Part shown: one piece after another, positions 1 to 10,809 of the stretch | Numbering within the stretch: the first letter of the stretch is position 1 | Layout of the letters: each line of letters opens with the position of its first letter | Origin: Psilocybe azurescens | Taxonomy: Eukaryota; Basidiomycota; Agaricomycetes; Agaricales; Agrocybaceae | Direction: 5' to 3' | Length of the DNA stretch: 64,000 nucleotides | Assembly (NCBI GenBank): GCA_023853785.1 | Contig: JAJIRX010000920.1 | Location: 124,001-188,000, forward strand | Made by a program: the position numbers and the translations under genes | The notes under the pieces: generated by a model | Seen by the model: the letters and a program-made list of their open reading frames with translations, nothing else | What the model was told of the DNA's origin: nothing | Database searches by the model: none

Positions 1-1272
1 CGTGAACAAGCGTCAACTTCTCATCAAGACTTACGCCACTCTTGCCAAATATATCCTCCTATCAAACGTAATTTGCTCTCAGTACATTCACTCGAGCACA
101 CGAAATCAAATACCTTCTGTAGTGATGATTCGCTCTCCTCCCGCTTCGGACTTTTCCAGAGCTAATACATGTCCCAGTGCGGTATCACGGACGTCGACCC
201 AGGAGTTAGAGTCAGAAAGTGCCTCCTTGGTGCTAGGAGTTCCAGCAACGACGTGATTATACCAGATCTGTAGAGAGGTATTGAGTGTGGACACCGATTT
301 TACATTGTGAATCGGCGGCTACAATTCAGAGTATTAATTCAAAGGACGTTAGAACTATGAAAAGCGAAATACCCCAAAGACCTGTCATCGAAAGGCTTAT
401 CAGCCCAGCATGAATTTTTAAAATTCCGCGGGAGAGTGCTTACAAAGGGTGGGTTTATGACAGCCAGGTCCCATTGGACCTCATTCTTGTGCTTCTCGTG
501 ATATTCCCATGCTCCTGAAAAGAAGTTCAAATACGGATGTTCATTCACGCGAATAAGATAAGAGGCGTACCTTTCTCTGCCAATGTTTTGGAGGCACGAT
601 ATATAGTCATTGGCGGGGTGTTCGATCCCTGTTCTTCAACTTGCTTTGGAGAAAGGGTGTTCCAATCGAGTTCACTGAATTTGGTTGGCTTGTCCGGTGG
701 GGACATGATGGATGCACATGATGAAGTGATGACCACGCGTTTGACTTTGTCTCTTGCAGAGTATGGTTTGGTGAGTGTGATTCAAGACGAAATAGATGAA
801 TAGCTTACCCGTTCTTGACCGCACTTTTGAGAATGCCTACTGTCCCCTGAACAGCGGGTCTAAGAAATTCTAGGATAGTTATGAGAACCATGAGCATTCT
901 ATTGCTGATATGGCCTACCCTCTGGATCCTTTACGTTAGCGTGGAATGGAGATGCCATATGCGCAATTGCATCCACGCCTTTAACAGCCTCATCAAAGGC
1001 TCCTTCCTAGCCCGCACATCAAATTCAGTTTTGCCATTAGAGATAAAGATTTTATGCCATACCTTAACGATATCCTCGACAATAAATGTCTCAAGCTTAT
1101 CACCAAGTCCGATAGAGTTAAAGTAGTCCTTCATAAACTTGGCCTTGTCTTCTGAACGCACGGTTCCGCGAACAGAATATCCGCGCTCTAGAAACAGATA
1201 AACCGCCCACATTGCGATGTATCCGTTAGCTCCAGAAACGAGGACTTTATCGCCTTTCGTGATTGTGGGCAT
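1..1272 (-). CDS. SDR A: NAD(P)-dependent aldehyde/ketone reductase (DFR/GRE2-like), 3' end off window
   Basis: Likely a cytosolic NAD(P)H-dependent carbonyl reductase of the extended SDR family; the substrate cannot be told from sequence. The N-terminus has a Rossmann dinucleotide motif (SGANGYIA, where paralogues have TGANGYIA), and a YRASK active-site motif (YxxxK) follows TSS. Visible exons: 1272-1063, 1006-919, 869-809, 752-571, 514-444, 381-373 (9-nt microexon, VFG), 318-114 and 58-35. All introns are GT-AG. The last exon (C-terminal ~68 residues in paralogues) lies left of base 1. The MPTI start matches copies B, C and D. No frame break is seen. It is transcribed divergently from copy B across a 1.3-kb gap. 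Confidence 0.88.
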
Positions 1273-1373
1273 TGTAGATGTTAAGAAGAAGAGATCAGTG
1301 AGACAGGGGAAAGAATTGGTTATGTACTTATCTGCAATTTGTAATCAAATCAGTTCAAAATCGATGTATAACC

Positions 1374-1380
1374 ATTTATA
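1374..1380 (-). promoter_or_regulatory. TATA box of SDR A
   Basis: TATAAAT on the minus strand, about 100 bp upstream of the SDR A start codon. All five intact-looking SDR copies have a TATA element 60-110 bp before their ATG, which supports the call. Confidence 0.5.
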
Positions 1381-2060
1381 GATCAACAGTTTACATGCAT
1401 GTTAGATTGGAGTTCACCGTCGACGATGGTAAAATTCATCCCCAAGCGGTAGGGCCTATGGCCGGTTAGAACTTGAAAAAAATCCAACTTTTAGAGTACG
1501 ACCTGAGCAGCTTGCGAATATACCGCTCTAGCTTTCGACTTGTGAGGGGTTGACACTGGTGGAGAAGCGATGGAAATGGGAGCAGGGGTCAGAAAGCAAT
1601 AAAATCATAGAATGTATTTGCCCTCCTACAGTGGATCATTCACCGTTCTTATAATCATCAGCCCACGAGTCTCGGTGAGTTGAAACATCTATAACGGACT
1701 CGGAGGCGACAGTAGAGATGATCTTCGACTTACTAAGTCTTGCTTGACGGAAATTATCCTGAATTGAATGGATTGACCTGCAATATCATGACGACAACAA
1801 AGTTTCTACAGATCGGGCGTTGTAGAGAAGATCTCTCTGTGACTTTCTCCAGTTTTCCAGAGTATATTCGGTATTGACTTTGTTAAGAGAACGAGAACCT
1901 AGTCGAACCCAAGTTGAACCATTTAACTCTCATGGGTCCTGGCAGGCGAGCAACTAGGAAGAAATGGAATCGCATGCGTCACGTGCCATACAAAAATCGA
2001 TTGACAGTTTGACAGGCGTCGACGGACCGGCGAGTTCCTATATTGGGACCGTAAAATCGC

Positions 2061-2081
2061 CATCCATCCATCCATCCATCC
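2061..2081. repeat. (CATC)5 microsatellite
   Basis: Five tandem CATC units in the divergent SDR A/B intergenic region. The rest of 1,273-2,525 shows no coding sequence I can support. Confidence 0.9.
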
Positions 2082-2525
2082 AAAAAATCGACAATATATA
2101 TGCACTTACGTCTTACGACAATGTGCAACAATGTTGAGCATGGTGAATTATTCACGTACAGCAATCCGCTAAGCGTGAATCAGTAACATGTGTGCCTACG
2201 TACGATGGCCAAGAACGATGTGATAAACGTTACTCGGCGAGACATTGGACCAACATTTGACCAACATTGAAGACTAATGAAGTCAGAAACGGCTGATAAG
2301 TGACAAGCCCAGACAACAGCCTTCGAAATTTAGATTTGAGAGTGCTCAGCAACTCTTTCAAAGCCGCCTCTTAATCTTGAGCTCCACTGAATCCTCAGTG
2401 GATAACGACCGGCCTTACAGTTATCGCACCTGATTCCGACCATGAGGTGGACTTGATAATAAGTATGTTTCGGTTGTGAGCCGATTGGAAGACCCCAGTC
2501 ACCAAACTTGGAACTTGACAGGGGG

Positions 2526-2535
2526 TATATATAAG
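2526..2535 (+). promoter_or_regulatory. TATA box of SDR B
   Basis: TATATATAAG preceded by GGGG, 60 bp upstream of the SDR B ATG. A very similar GGG-TATATATATAAT lies upstream of SDR D, so B and D may share core-promoter ancestry. Confidence 0.6.
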
Positions 2536-2594
2536 GCCAACTTGAAATAACCATTCTTCTCTGTCAACAGCGCACTGTATTCAAAGCCTTCACA

Positions 2595-4093
2595 ATGCCG
2601 ACAATCACTAGGGACGACAAAATCCTCGTAACTGGAGCCAATGGCTACATCGCAATGTGGGCTACCCGTCTATTCTTAGAACAAGGATACTCAGTTCGAG
2701 GAACTGTGCGATCGGAGGATAAGGCCAAGAACGTAAAAGACTACTTTAAATCGATTGGGCTGGGTGACAACCTTGAGACGTTCATTGTAGATGATATCGT
2801 CAAGGTATAGCTCTCGCCGTCTTCACAGCGTTCGGTATTGACATAGATGTGTTGGCTCAGGAAGGGGCATTCGATGCAGCCGTCAAAGGTGTTGACGCAA
2901 TTGCACATATGGCTTCGCCATTCCACGTTAACGTTAAGGATCCACAAGGCAGGTGACATCTCTACGGCGAACGGGCCGCTCTGATGTTAGCTTACCTATC
3001 GCAGAATTCCTTGGACCTGCTATACAAGGGACGGTCGGTATTCTGAAGAGTGCGAACAAGAATGGGTATGATCCATGCAGTGTGGAGTTAACTGAAGCTC
3101 ATCGATGTGCCTCAGAAAGCAAGTGAAGAGGATTGTCATCACTTCTTCGACCGCTGCTGTGATGTCACCACCTGACAAACCAACGCTATTCAGTGCGCTT
3201 GACTGGAATACCAAAGACCCGAAACTCGTTGAGGAACTCGGCTCCAATGCGCATCCTTGGACGATCTATCGTGCCTCTAAGAGCTTGGCCGAAAAAGGTG
3301 CATTCGCCAAAGGTACATTGGCTTAGACTAGCACTCATCGGCGATCGCTTTAGGGGCTTGGGATTATTTCGAACAGCACAAGAATGAGGTCCAGTGGGAT
3401 TTAACGGTCCTTAATCCTCCTTTTGTAAACATTCCCCTATTGTAGGTGCTTGTGAACAAAGCTGATGGGTATATCTGATTCTAGGTCTTCGGGGTAAATC
3501 ATAGATGTTGTCAATCCGAATAACAATCAGCTCACGGATTGTGCTCTAATTTAATTATAGCCACCTATACACAAAGTCGAGTCTTGGTCAACCCTCAATA
3601 CCTCTATGCAGTCCTGGTACAATAGCGTGGTCGACGGAAGCAAGAATACAAAAGAAGATCTCTCCGACTCTACCTCATGGATTGATGTTCGCGACGCCGC
3701 TCTAGCCCATGTTTTATCATTGGAGAAGACTGAGGCTGGTGGGGAGCGAATCATCATTACGGAAGGTATGTCATCAGCAATTTTTTGAGCAACTCCCTCG
3801 ATAAATATTTTAGGGGGATTTATTTGGCAAGAGTGGCGTAAGTCTTGTTATTATGCCGCTTCCAAGCATAGGCCTAAATCTTGAGCGTAGTCGCTACAGC
3901 AAATTCCATTGTCCCATCACCTCTCCCGTCACACAAACTCGCTATTGGATTTCCTGATATCCTCGAGGGCGAAAGAGTTGTACATATCATGTACGACAAA
4001 GCTAAAGAGGAGCGAATCTTAGGCATCAAATTCCGCTCTATGTTGGAAACAACCAAGGATACTTTGGAGAATTTTGCTAAACGAGGATGGTAA
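2595..4093 (+). CDS. SDR B: NAD(P)-dependent aldehyde/ketone reductase (DFR/GRE2-like)
   Basis: Second SDR paralogue; predicted product 350 residues, normal for the family. Exons: 2595-2804, 2861-2948, 3005-3065, 3116-3297, 3354-3424, 3485-3493 (microexon VFG), 3561-3765, 3814-3837, 3891-4093. The sum is 1,053 nt with one open frame. TGANGYIA (cofactor site) and YRASK (catalytic Tyr/Lys) are intact, and the C-terminus contains ERILGIKF. Intron 2 begins with GC rather than GT (AAG|GCAGGT). The matching site in SDR D is CAAG|GTAGATG, so this is probably a GT-to-GC change still usable as a GC-AG intron. Substrate unknown. Confidence 0.9.
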
Positions 4094-4573
4094 GCTGTAT
4101 ATAGTGTATTTTTCTACTAAGCGCAATGATGTACTCGCTCGCCTATCATAACTGGCGTGACCTATTATGGATTGTCTTACGACGGGCGCCTGTCTGTATC
4201 GGGAACCTCATTGTTGGAACGCGTTAAGGAATCCTAGTTAAATTGACGTTGTGTATCGTCAAACATCTGAGAAGTACAGATAAGCGAATTTCTTCCGAGA
4301 CCCAGTAGATTGACAAAGCAGCTATACTATGGCTCTAGGAAGTTGAAAATGCAGTGGCATGTAACTGGGCAACTGGTGATCGATGACTATATACACCTGA
4401 CAAGCTGAACATCTTAGCCGGTGAACTAATCAATAGATAAAATCTCTTTTTACTGCATAGTATACCAATCGTATTTTCGATGGATGTATTTCCCATCTGA
4501 TGTTCATCGGGGCAGCTTCCGGCCTGTCTCTCGGGTGTGAACCGACTGGAGGATTCCAACTACTCTGTGGACA

Positions 4574-4580
4574 TATAAAT
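4574..4580 (+). promoter_or_regulatory. TATA box of SDR C
   Basis: TATAAAT about 70 bp upstream of the SDR C start codon, at a position equivalent to that in the paralogues. Confidence 0.5.
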
Positions 4581-4647
4581 TCACCAACCTCTCAGCATTC
4601 AGTCTGTCAAACCTTCGAGCTTCACTATTCAGTTGTCAGGGATTACA

Positions 4648-6168
4648 ATGCCCACTATCAGTAAAGGCGATAAAGTGCTCATAACCGGAGCCAACGGCTA
4701 TATAGCGATGTGGGCTACACAGCTATTTTTAGAGCATGGATACAGTGTTCGCGGAACTGTGCGTTCAGAGGACAAAGCGAAGTTCATGAATGACTACTTC
4801 AGTTCGCTTCGACTTAGCGATCAATTTGAGACGACGATCGTCGAAGATATGGTCAAGGTATGATTTCACGAAAATTAACTTCGATGTCAATGGTACTGAG
4901 CTCATGGTGGGAGCCCAGGAAGGAGCCTTCGATGAAGCTGTCAAAGATGTCGACGCAATTGCCCATTTGGCAACTCCGTTTCCTGACAATTTTGTCAAAG
5001 AGCCGGAAGGTAAGCTTCAGACAGTTGAAAATATATTGTCTGCCTGATATCTCCTCCAGAGATCCTACGACCTGCTGTTCAGGGGACAGTGGGCATATTA
5101 CAGAGTGCAATAAAGAATGGGTAAGGCTCTAATTAAAGGCATTCTCAAACCAGCTCACCAAATACAACGCAGAAACAAAGTGAAACGAATTCTCGTCACC
5201 TCTTCATGTGCAGCTGTAATGACTCGACCCGAAAAGCCGACGAGATTCAGTGAAGTTGATTGGAATACTACTGCTCCGAAACAGGTTGAAGAACAGGGCT
5301 CTAACACTCCGATGGCAATTATCTATCGTGCCTCCAAGGTTCTGGCAGAACGAGGTACCACTCTTTCCAAGTGAACTTGAGTTCAAGGCTTTCCTTAAAC
5401 TGATATACATACACATCGGCAGAAGCATGGAAGTTCTATGAAAGGCACAAAAACGAGGTACAATGGGACTTAACAGTCCTCAATCCACCCGGCGTGAGTA
5501 TACCACATAAATTCTTTCGATATTTAGGTGTTCAACTAAAGGCTGTAACTGTCAGGTCTTTGGGGTAGTCGTTTATACCAATATTATTGCAACTGGCGAC
5601 ATTTAAAATTTATATCATTATAGCCACCCATTCACGATGTTAAGTCCGTCACCTCTCTCAATACCTCTCTGCAGATCTGGTGTAACTACGTTATCTTGGG
5701 ATTTAACAAGACTAAGCAGGAGCTTTCCGACTCCAGCTGCTGGGTTGATGTTCGTGACATCGGACTCGCACATGTTCTGGCACTGGAGAGACCTGAAGCG
5801 GGGGGAGAGCGAATAATCGTAGCAGAAGGTGTCTCCTCTCATAGCTCCCGATTCCTACTACAGGATGTTAAAAATTTTACAGGCAATTATATTTTCCAAG
5901 AGTGGCGTATGTCCCTTTCCACCTTTGTCAACTGCTGCTTACGATTTGACGTCAATTAATCCAAGTCGATGTGGCCAATTCCATCACACCACCTCCCTTT
6001 TCCTCACACAGATTACCCATTGGATTCCCCGAGATCTTCGATGATGACAGGGTCTATAAAATTACATACGATAAATCGAAGGAAGAAAGAATCTTAGGCA
6101 TTCAATTTCACACCAAACTGCAAACCACCAAGGACACCTTGGAGGATTTCTCCAAACGTGGTTGGTAG
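4648..6168 (+). CDS. SDR C: NAD(P)-dependent aldehyde/ketone reductase (DFR/GRE2-like)
   Basis: Third paralogue, in tandem with B. Exons: 4648-4857, 4919-5009, 5060-5120, 5173-5354, 5423-5493, 5556-5564 (microexon VFG), 5624-5828, 5883-5906, 5966-6168. The total of 1,056 nt gives 351 residues, all in frame. An in-frame ATG at 4633 would add five residues; I chose 4648 because all sister copies begin MPTI. Cofactor motif TGANGYIA and catalytic YRASK are present. Exon 2 is one codon longer than in A, B and D. The exon before the microexon ends in PPG rather than PPF. Biochemical role inferred from family only. Confidence 0.9.
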
Positions 6169-6433
6169 ATATTAGAGTGTGTTATGGATGGTCAGAGTAA
6201 CTCTGGGCGGTTTTGATTCCGGGTTTGATACGATTTCAACTTAAGTTTTCGAAACATAGAAATAAATTTGTCAGAAAAGTACCTCCCGAGAAGTTTGAAA
6301 GCTCTAAAATTGGGCTCCTTGGCATCTGATTAGCACCCGTCATAAGGCTATCCACAATGGGACTCTCAATCTGCAATACCAGGCGCAGCGAGTTTATATT
6401 CTTCATAGTAAGAGAGTATGATGTGTGTACCGT

Positions 6434-7937
6434 TTACCATCCTCGTTTAGCAAAGTCTTCCAAGGTGTCCTTGGTCGATTCAAGCTTGGTATGGAACTTG
6501 ATGCCCAAGATTCTCTCTTCTTTCGTTTTGTCGTACGAAATTTTATAAACTCTTTCACCCTCGAGGATTTCAGGGAATCCAATGGGGAGTTTGCGCGAAG
6601 GGAATGGCGAAGGAGAAATAGAATTCGCTTCAGCAACTTTGTTCAAAATTAGTGCCATAGCTTTAAGAGGCTTGATAACGGGACTTACGCCACTCTTGCC
6701 AAATAAATGGTCCTAATATAACATTTAGCGTGGGGACTGAACGGTGCAGAGTGTTACCAACAACATACCTTCTGTGGTTATGATTCGTTCCCCTCCGGCC
6801 TCAGCCTTCTCCAGTGCCAGAACATGCGCTAGAGAGGTATCACGGACGTCAACCCATGAGGTAGAGTCGGTGAGAGCCTCCTTTGTACTCTTGGTCCCAT
6901 CAATCACATGATTGTACCAGGCTTGTAGAGAGGTATTGAGCGACGACGAAGATGCGATTTTGTGGATGGGCGGCTATAAATCAAAGCATATCTGTGAGCT
7001 GATCGCTATTTGGAATGACAACTTTGAGGATATTTACCCCAAAGACCTAGAATCACACACACCATTCAGCTTAGTGTAAAAGGATTCACGGTGAGAAAAT
7101 AAACTCACAAAAGGTGGATTTATGACCGATAAATCCCACGTAACCTCATTCTTGTGTTGCTCGTAGTAATCCCAAGCTCCTGAGATACGGCAATGAGATC
7201 TACTTTAGACCAGTCTGCATTGACAGAATGTACCTTTTCTGCCAAGGATTTAGAAGCACGATAGATAGTCATTGGATGAGAATTGGAGCCAAGTTCCTCA
7301 ACGAGTTTTGGGTCTTTTGTATTCCAGTCAAGCGCACTGAATAGCGTTGGTTTGTCAGGTGGTGACATCACAGATGCAGTCGACGAAGTGACGACGACTC
7401 TCTTCACTTGCTTTCTGATAAATTGATGAGTTCCGATTCTGTTAAAGCTATCTTGAACATACCCATTTTTGTTCGCGCTCTTCAGAATACCAACCGTCCC
7501 TTGAATAGCAGGTCTAAAAAATTCTATAATAGATGCGCAAATTGAGATAAGAGCGCACCATTCACGGTGGATATGTCATCTACCTTGTGGATCCTTAACA
7601 TTACCATGGAATGGCGAGGCCATATGTGCAATCCCGTCAACACCTTTGACAGCTTCATCAAAAGCCCCTTCCTACTCCATAACAGCCGTCTAAGTACTGA
7701 AGGTTCTCAAGAACGTGTGAAACATACTTTGACAATATCATCGACAATGAACGTCTCAAGGTTGTCTCCCAGTCCAATCGAGTTAAAGTAGTCTTTTACG
7801 TCCTTAGCCTTGTCCTCCGACCGCACAGTTCCTCGAACTGAGTATCCTCGTTCCAAGAATAGACGGGTTGCCCACATAGCGATGTAGCCATTGGCACCAG
7901 TCACGAGAATTTTGTCGCCTTTAGTGATTGTCGGCAT
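6434..7937 (-). CDS. SDR D: NAD(P)-dependent reductase, one-base frame break
   Basis: Fourth paralogue, convergent with C. Exons: 7937-7728, 7671-7584, 7523-7463, 7414-7234, 7179-7109, 7046-7038 (microexon VFG), 6973-6769, 6712-6689, 6636-6434. TGANGYIA and YRASK are present. Exon 4 is 181 nt; A, B, C and E all have 182. The missing base is in the A-run before the donor (AAAA where SDR B has AAAAA), so the next exon falls out of frame, and I found no alternative splice that repairs it. All other exons match the family. Given similar A/T/C-run losses elsewhere in the window, an assembly error is more likely than a true pseudogene. An in-frame upstream ATG (7964) exists, but MPTI at 7937 fits the family. 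Confidence 0.8.
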
Positions 7938-8022
7938 TATGAAGGTTTTAAATAGCGAGTACAATCTGGAGACAAGATGGGTTGTTTTAGTGAGTGATAA
8001 AGAATACGTCTTTCACGTTGAC

Positions 8023-8034
8023 ATTATATATATA
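8023..8034 (-). promoter_or_regulatory. TATA box of SDR D
   Basis: TATATATATAAT on the minus strand, about 90 bp upstream of the SDR D start codon. Confidence 0.55.
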
Positions 8035-8915
8035 CCCTCTATCCACCCCCAATTTCGGTAACTTTCTTCCAATCTTGCTCTAATCGGTTGACAACTTGCC
8101 GCAAGTTGCCTAGCCATTAGTAAGCCCAATGTTATCGACGGAAACAGTTGGGAGTACTGCAAGGCGAGGCGATATCTCCTGAGAATCTCATTGGAGCTTT
8201 AGGGCTGTTTTGATCTTTGCTTTGAAATCAATTCCAGTTCGACATTAATAAGCAACATGTGCACATGGGTGTGGCGTCCGGAGTTCCGAACCCCACGAGA
8301 GGATTTTATTTCCTATACAGGATTGCTTACTTGTCAGCATGACCAGAACGCTCTCCAGCATATGCCCGAGAAACTTGAACAGCCACGATAATTTATTACA
8401 TCTTAATCATCTAAATATTATCGCCAAATTATCACCCAATTCCCCTCCACTCTGTTTGGCACTGGCGCGGAAATCGTCTTCACTCATCCGCCGAAAGTTT
8501 AACCAATGTACAACCAACGTGAACACAACCCAAAATTTAGAACATAAGGTGTCGGATGCATGTATTAAAAGAGAAATGGTTTCAAGGTGTGCGGTTGTTG
8601 GTGAAATCAGTTTTGATATTCAGGACCTATTTCATTCGACGAGCCACAGAAGGAAATTTCGCGATCGAGACTCGTCTATGTACAATTATAAAACACCAAC
8701 TTTCACTGACAAATGGATAAAGAAGAGTGGGAAGGTCTGGCAGATGGCTGGCATACTTAGACTGTGTTGACAATGGGTTATAGGCTTTATAATCCTTATT
8801 ATAGACAACTGAAAACTTATCATCGTCCGTATTTTAAGCCACAGGACCAAGTGAATTTTCCAATGTTAAGATGTCGATCAGCAACATTTTGGAAAGAATA
8901 AAAGAACAGGTCCTA

Positions 8916-8933
8916 CAGTACCGGACAATCAAA
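8916..8933 (+). repeat. Left terminal inverted repeat
   Basis: CAGTACCGGACAATCAAA, exact reverse complement of 10428-10445; preceded by the TA target duplication. Confidence 0.95.
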
Positions 8934-9152
8934 GCACGGCAAATTTTTATCTCGTGATCCTGATTTTTCTCGGACAAAATTCTTTCAGATTTGGATTCAG
9001 AAAGTCAAAAGGAGTCGAAAAACGTATCTCCGAAGTTATTCCCACGAGGTTTTAGGGTGGCCAAAATTTTGGCACTAAAATTTGACATTTTCAGGGCCTG
9101 AGACGCCTATAATTTCGCACTTTTGATATTCAGTCAAGCGGAAACCAAAGGA

Positions 9153-10128
9153 TCAATTAAGTATAGCTTCAATTGACATCATTGCACGCTCTGTTACCAC
9201 CCGATGTTTTGACTGCTTCCGAACTGCCCAAGCCGCTGCCTTTCCTGTCAATCCTTTGCGATAAGCACTCATAAATCTCCATGATCTGTTGATAAAGTGC
9301 CTGATGACCTCGGGTGGACATGCATCCAGATATTTTGTTGCAGCCTCCTTTGCATCTGCAAATGTTTTTTGGATACTTCTCGATACCGAAATTTAGCCCA
9401 TCCCCAATACTAAATTTAGATACTTTATAAATGTGATAAGATATCAGATAATGCAAATGACATACCATTTCAATTGGATTTAATTCACAGTGGAACTTGG
9501 GGAGAAAGATGCACTCATGACCAGCATCAAAAATAAGCTTCACGAGCATTGATTCTTGTTGTGCAAAATCTTCTTGCTGACTCAACAAGCGAGCCATACA
9601 GCAATCCTTGTTGTCGACTGGGCAAACTGGCTGGCCTTTTGCATTAAGCTTCCGGACATCAAACCTGCGCTCTTTGAGGACAGTCTCAAGCCCTTTGGGA
9701 CACCCATTGGGGAGTGACATTTTCTGCAGCTGCTCACAAAATTGGGGATCTGGATTAGACTGAGGGATTACAGTATCATGTTGCTTGCGTTGTTGTCCAC
9801 CATTGCTTTTATTCATACTGAATCAGATTCTGACTCTGAGTCCTTGAGATCATTATAAGAAAGCCACTCGCCCTCTAGCCCACACTCACTGCCAAAGCTT
9901 GCACAAAAAAATATGTATTTCCGTCAATATTCATAGTCCTTGGTACAGCCTGGGGGGACTCGACTCTGAAGTGGCCGGCTGTGGCTGCGGCATATGTGTC
10001 TGATCTGAGTCTGATGGCGCCTCTGCAATGGTTGATGGACTTTCTTGGCGTCGAGGAACCTTATTCGAGCGTTGATTTCGCAATCCAGATATATTTCGGG
10101 TGCGTTTGGGAGGTCTTCCGTGAGTCAT
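9153..10128 (-). pseudogene. DDE transposase remnant (Tc1/mariner-like)
   Basis: The N-terminal piece (10128-9931) starts with an AT-hook-like GRPPKRTR. An acidic Ser/Glu/Asp stretch follows near 9910-9826, in a separate exon-like frame. The C-terminal piece runs from 9816 and contains FLPKFHCELNPIE, the block around the third catalytic acid of Tc1-type transposases. A 56-bp intron (9465-9410) separates NPIEM from YWGWAKFRYREV, and the frame then continues to a stop at 9153. The central catalytic region between the acidic part and 9816 is absent and the two parts are in different frames. Non-autonomous derivative. Confidence 0.8.
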
Positions 10129-10427
10129 AGTAGAGATGTAGCAAGAACTTAGGATTTTTTTGCGGAGGAACAGCTCGTTAAAAGTTTTTATTTTTATGGA
10201 TTCATATACAGATATTTAAAAGCTATCGATTGCGCATATTTCCGTGATTTTAGCGAATTTTTTAAGGGTTGGCCAAATTTTTGAGGTATAAAAATCAAAA
10301 CGGGATTTTAGAGAAATCGGCTCGTTGAATCTTGTTTATTGTGGTTCTATCTACATCTAAAATAGTATATCTAACTATTCCGTGTTTTATTGGACTCTAT
10401 AAAATTCGTCGGAAAAAGTTGACGGGG

Positions 10428-10445
10428 TTTGATTGTCCGGTACTG
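10428..10445 (-). repeat. Right terminal inverted repeat
   Basis: Minus strand reads CAGTACCGGACAATCAAA, identical to the left end; followed by TA and then the tRNA-Gln T arm. Confidence 0.95.
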
Positions 10446-10809
10446 TACCCGGGCTCGAACTGGGGTCGCGGGAAATTCTGAGTGGTACGTCAAAATCCCG
10501 AGTGATAACCACTACACTATAGAACCGATGGACCATACTCCGCCATGGATGAGAATTCGACACGTGACTCGCTCGTTACCGTGTCACACCCATCCATCGC
10601 GTCAAAGACGAGCAAAGACTCATGCTGGCAGGTTCGAAGCGTCTACCACAACTCTCGCCGGTAGCGGCTGCTCCTCGTCAAACAGTTCGTTTTTCCACAA
10701 TGCCGATGTTCTCTCAAGCAACCAACTTCACTCTCTCAACTTCATGTCTGGTTATTGATGACATATGCCGACAATGACGCGAATAAAACTTGAATGAAAC
10801 CGCCAGTAT

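Larger units (their letters stand above)
8916..10445. mobile_element. Tc1/mariner-superfamily DNA transposon, internally deleted, TA target duplication
   Basis: 1,530-bp element with perfect 18-bp terminal inverted repeats (CAGTACCGGACAATCAAA), imperfectly similar for some 15 bp further. It is flanked by TA on both sides (8914-8915, 10446-10447). CAGT ends and a TA duplication are typical of the IS630-Tc1-mariner superfamily. It carries N- and C-terminal remnants of a DDE transposase on the minus strand, but the part that should hold the first two catalytic aspartates is missing, so it would move only with help from another copy. The insertion interrupts a tRNA-Gln gene. Confidence 0.88.
8908..10526 (-). 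tRNA. tRNA-Gln(UUG) gene with a 15-nt intron, split by a transposon
   Basis: The minus strand from 10526 reads as a tRNA: GGTTCTA acceptor 5' strand, A box (TAGTGTAGTGG), anticodon stem CGGGA/TCCCG around loop TTTTGA...T (anticodon TTG), a 15-nt intron after position 37 (CGTACCACTCAGAAT), B box (GTTCGAGCC), then ...GGGTA at 10446. The rest of the acceptor 3' strand, TAGGACC plus discriminator T, lies at 8915-8908 beyond the 1.5-kb element, followed by a TTTT pol III stop. GGTTCTA pairs with TAGGACC apart from one G-U wobble. The transposon therefore entered the TA of positions 66-67. There is one A-C mismatch in the T stem. The gene is presumably inactive; A and B boxes remain. Confidence 0.85.

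Noticed and set aside
2061..2081. CATC repeats considered as a CRISPR-like or regulatory array
   Set aside because: A simple tetranucleotide microsatellite with no spacers; CRISPR is not expected in a fungal nucleus.
8339..8770. 143-codon open frame left of the transposon
   Set aside because: No domain, no splice partners and no paralogue; composition looks like chance reading of intergenic DNA.
10429..10758. 109-codon plus-strand frame
   Set aside because: It begins in the transposon end and reads antisense through the split tRNA-Gln; spurious.
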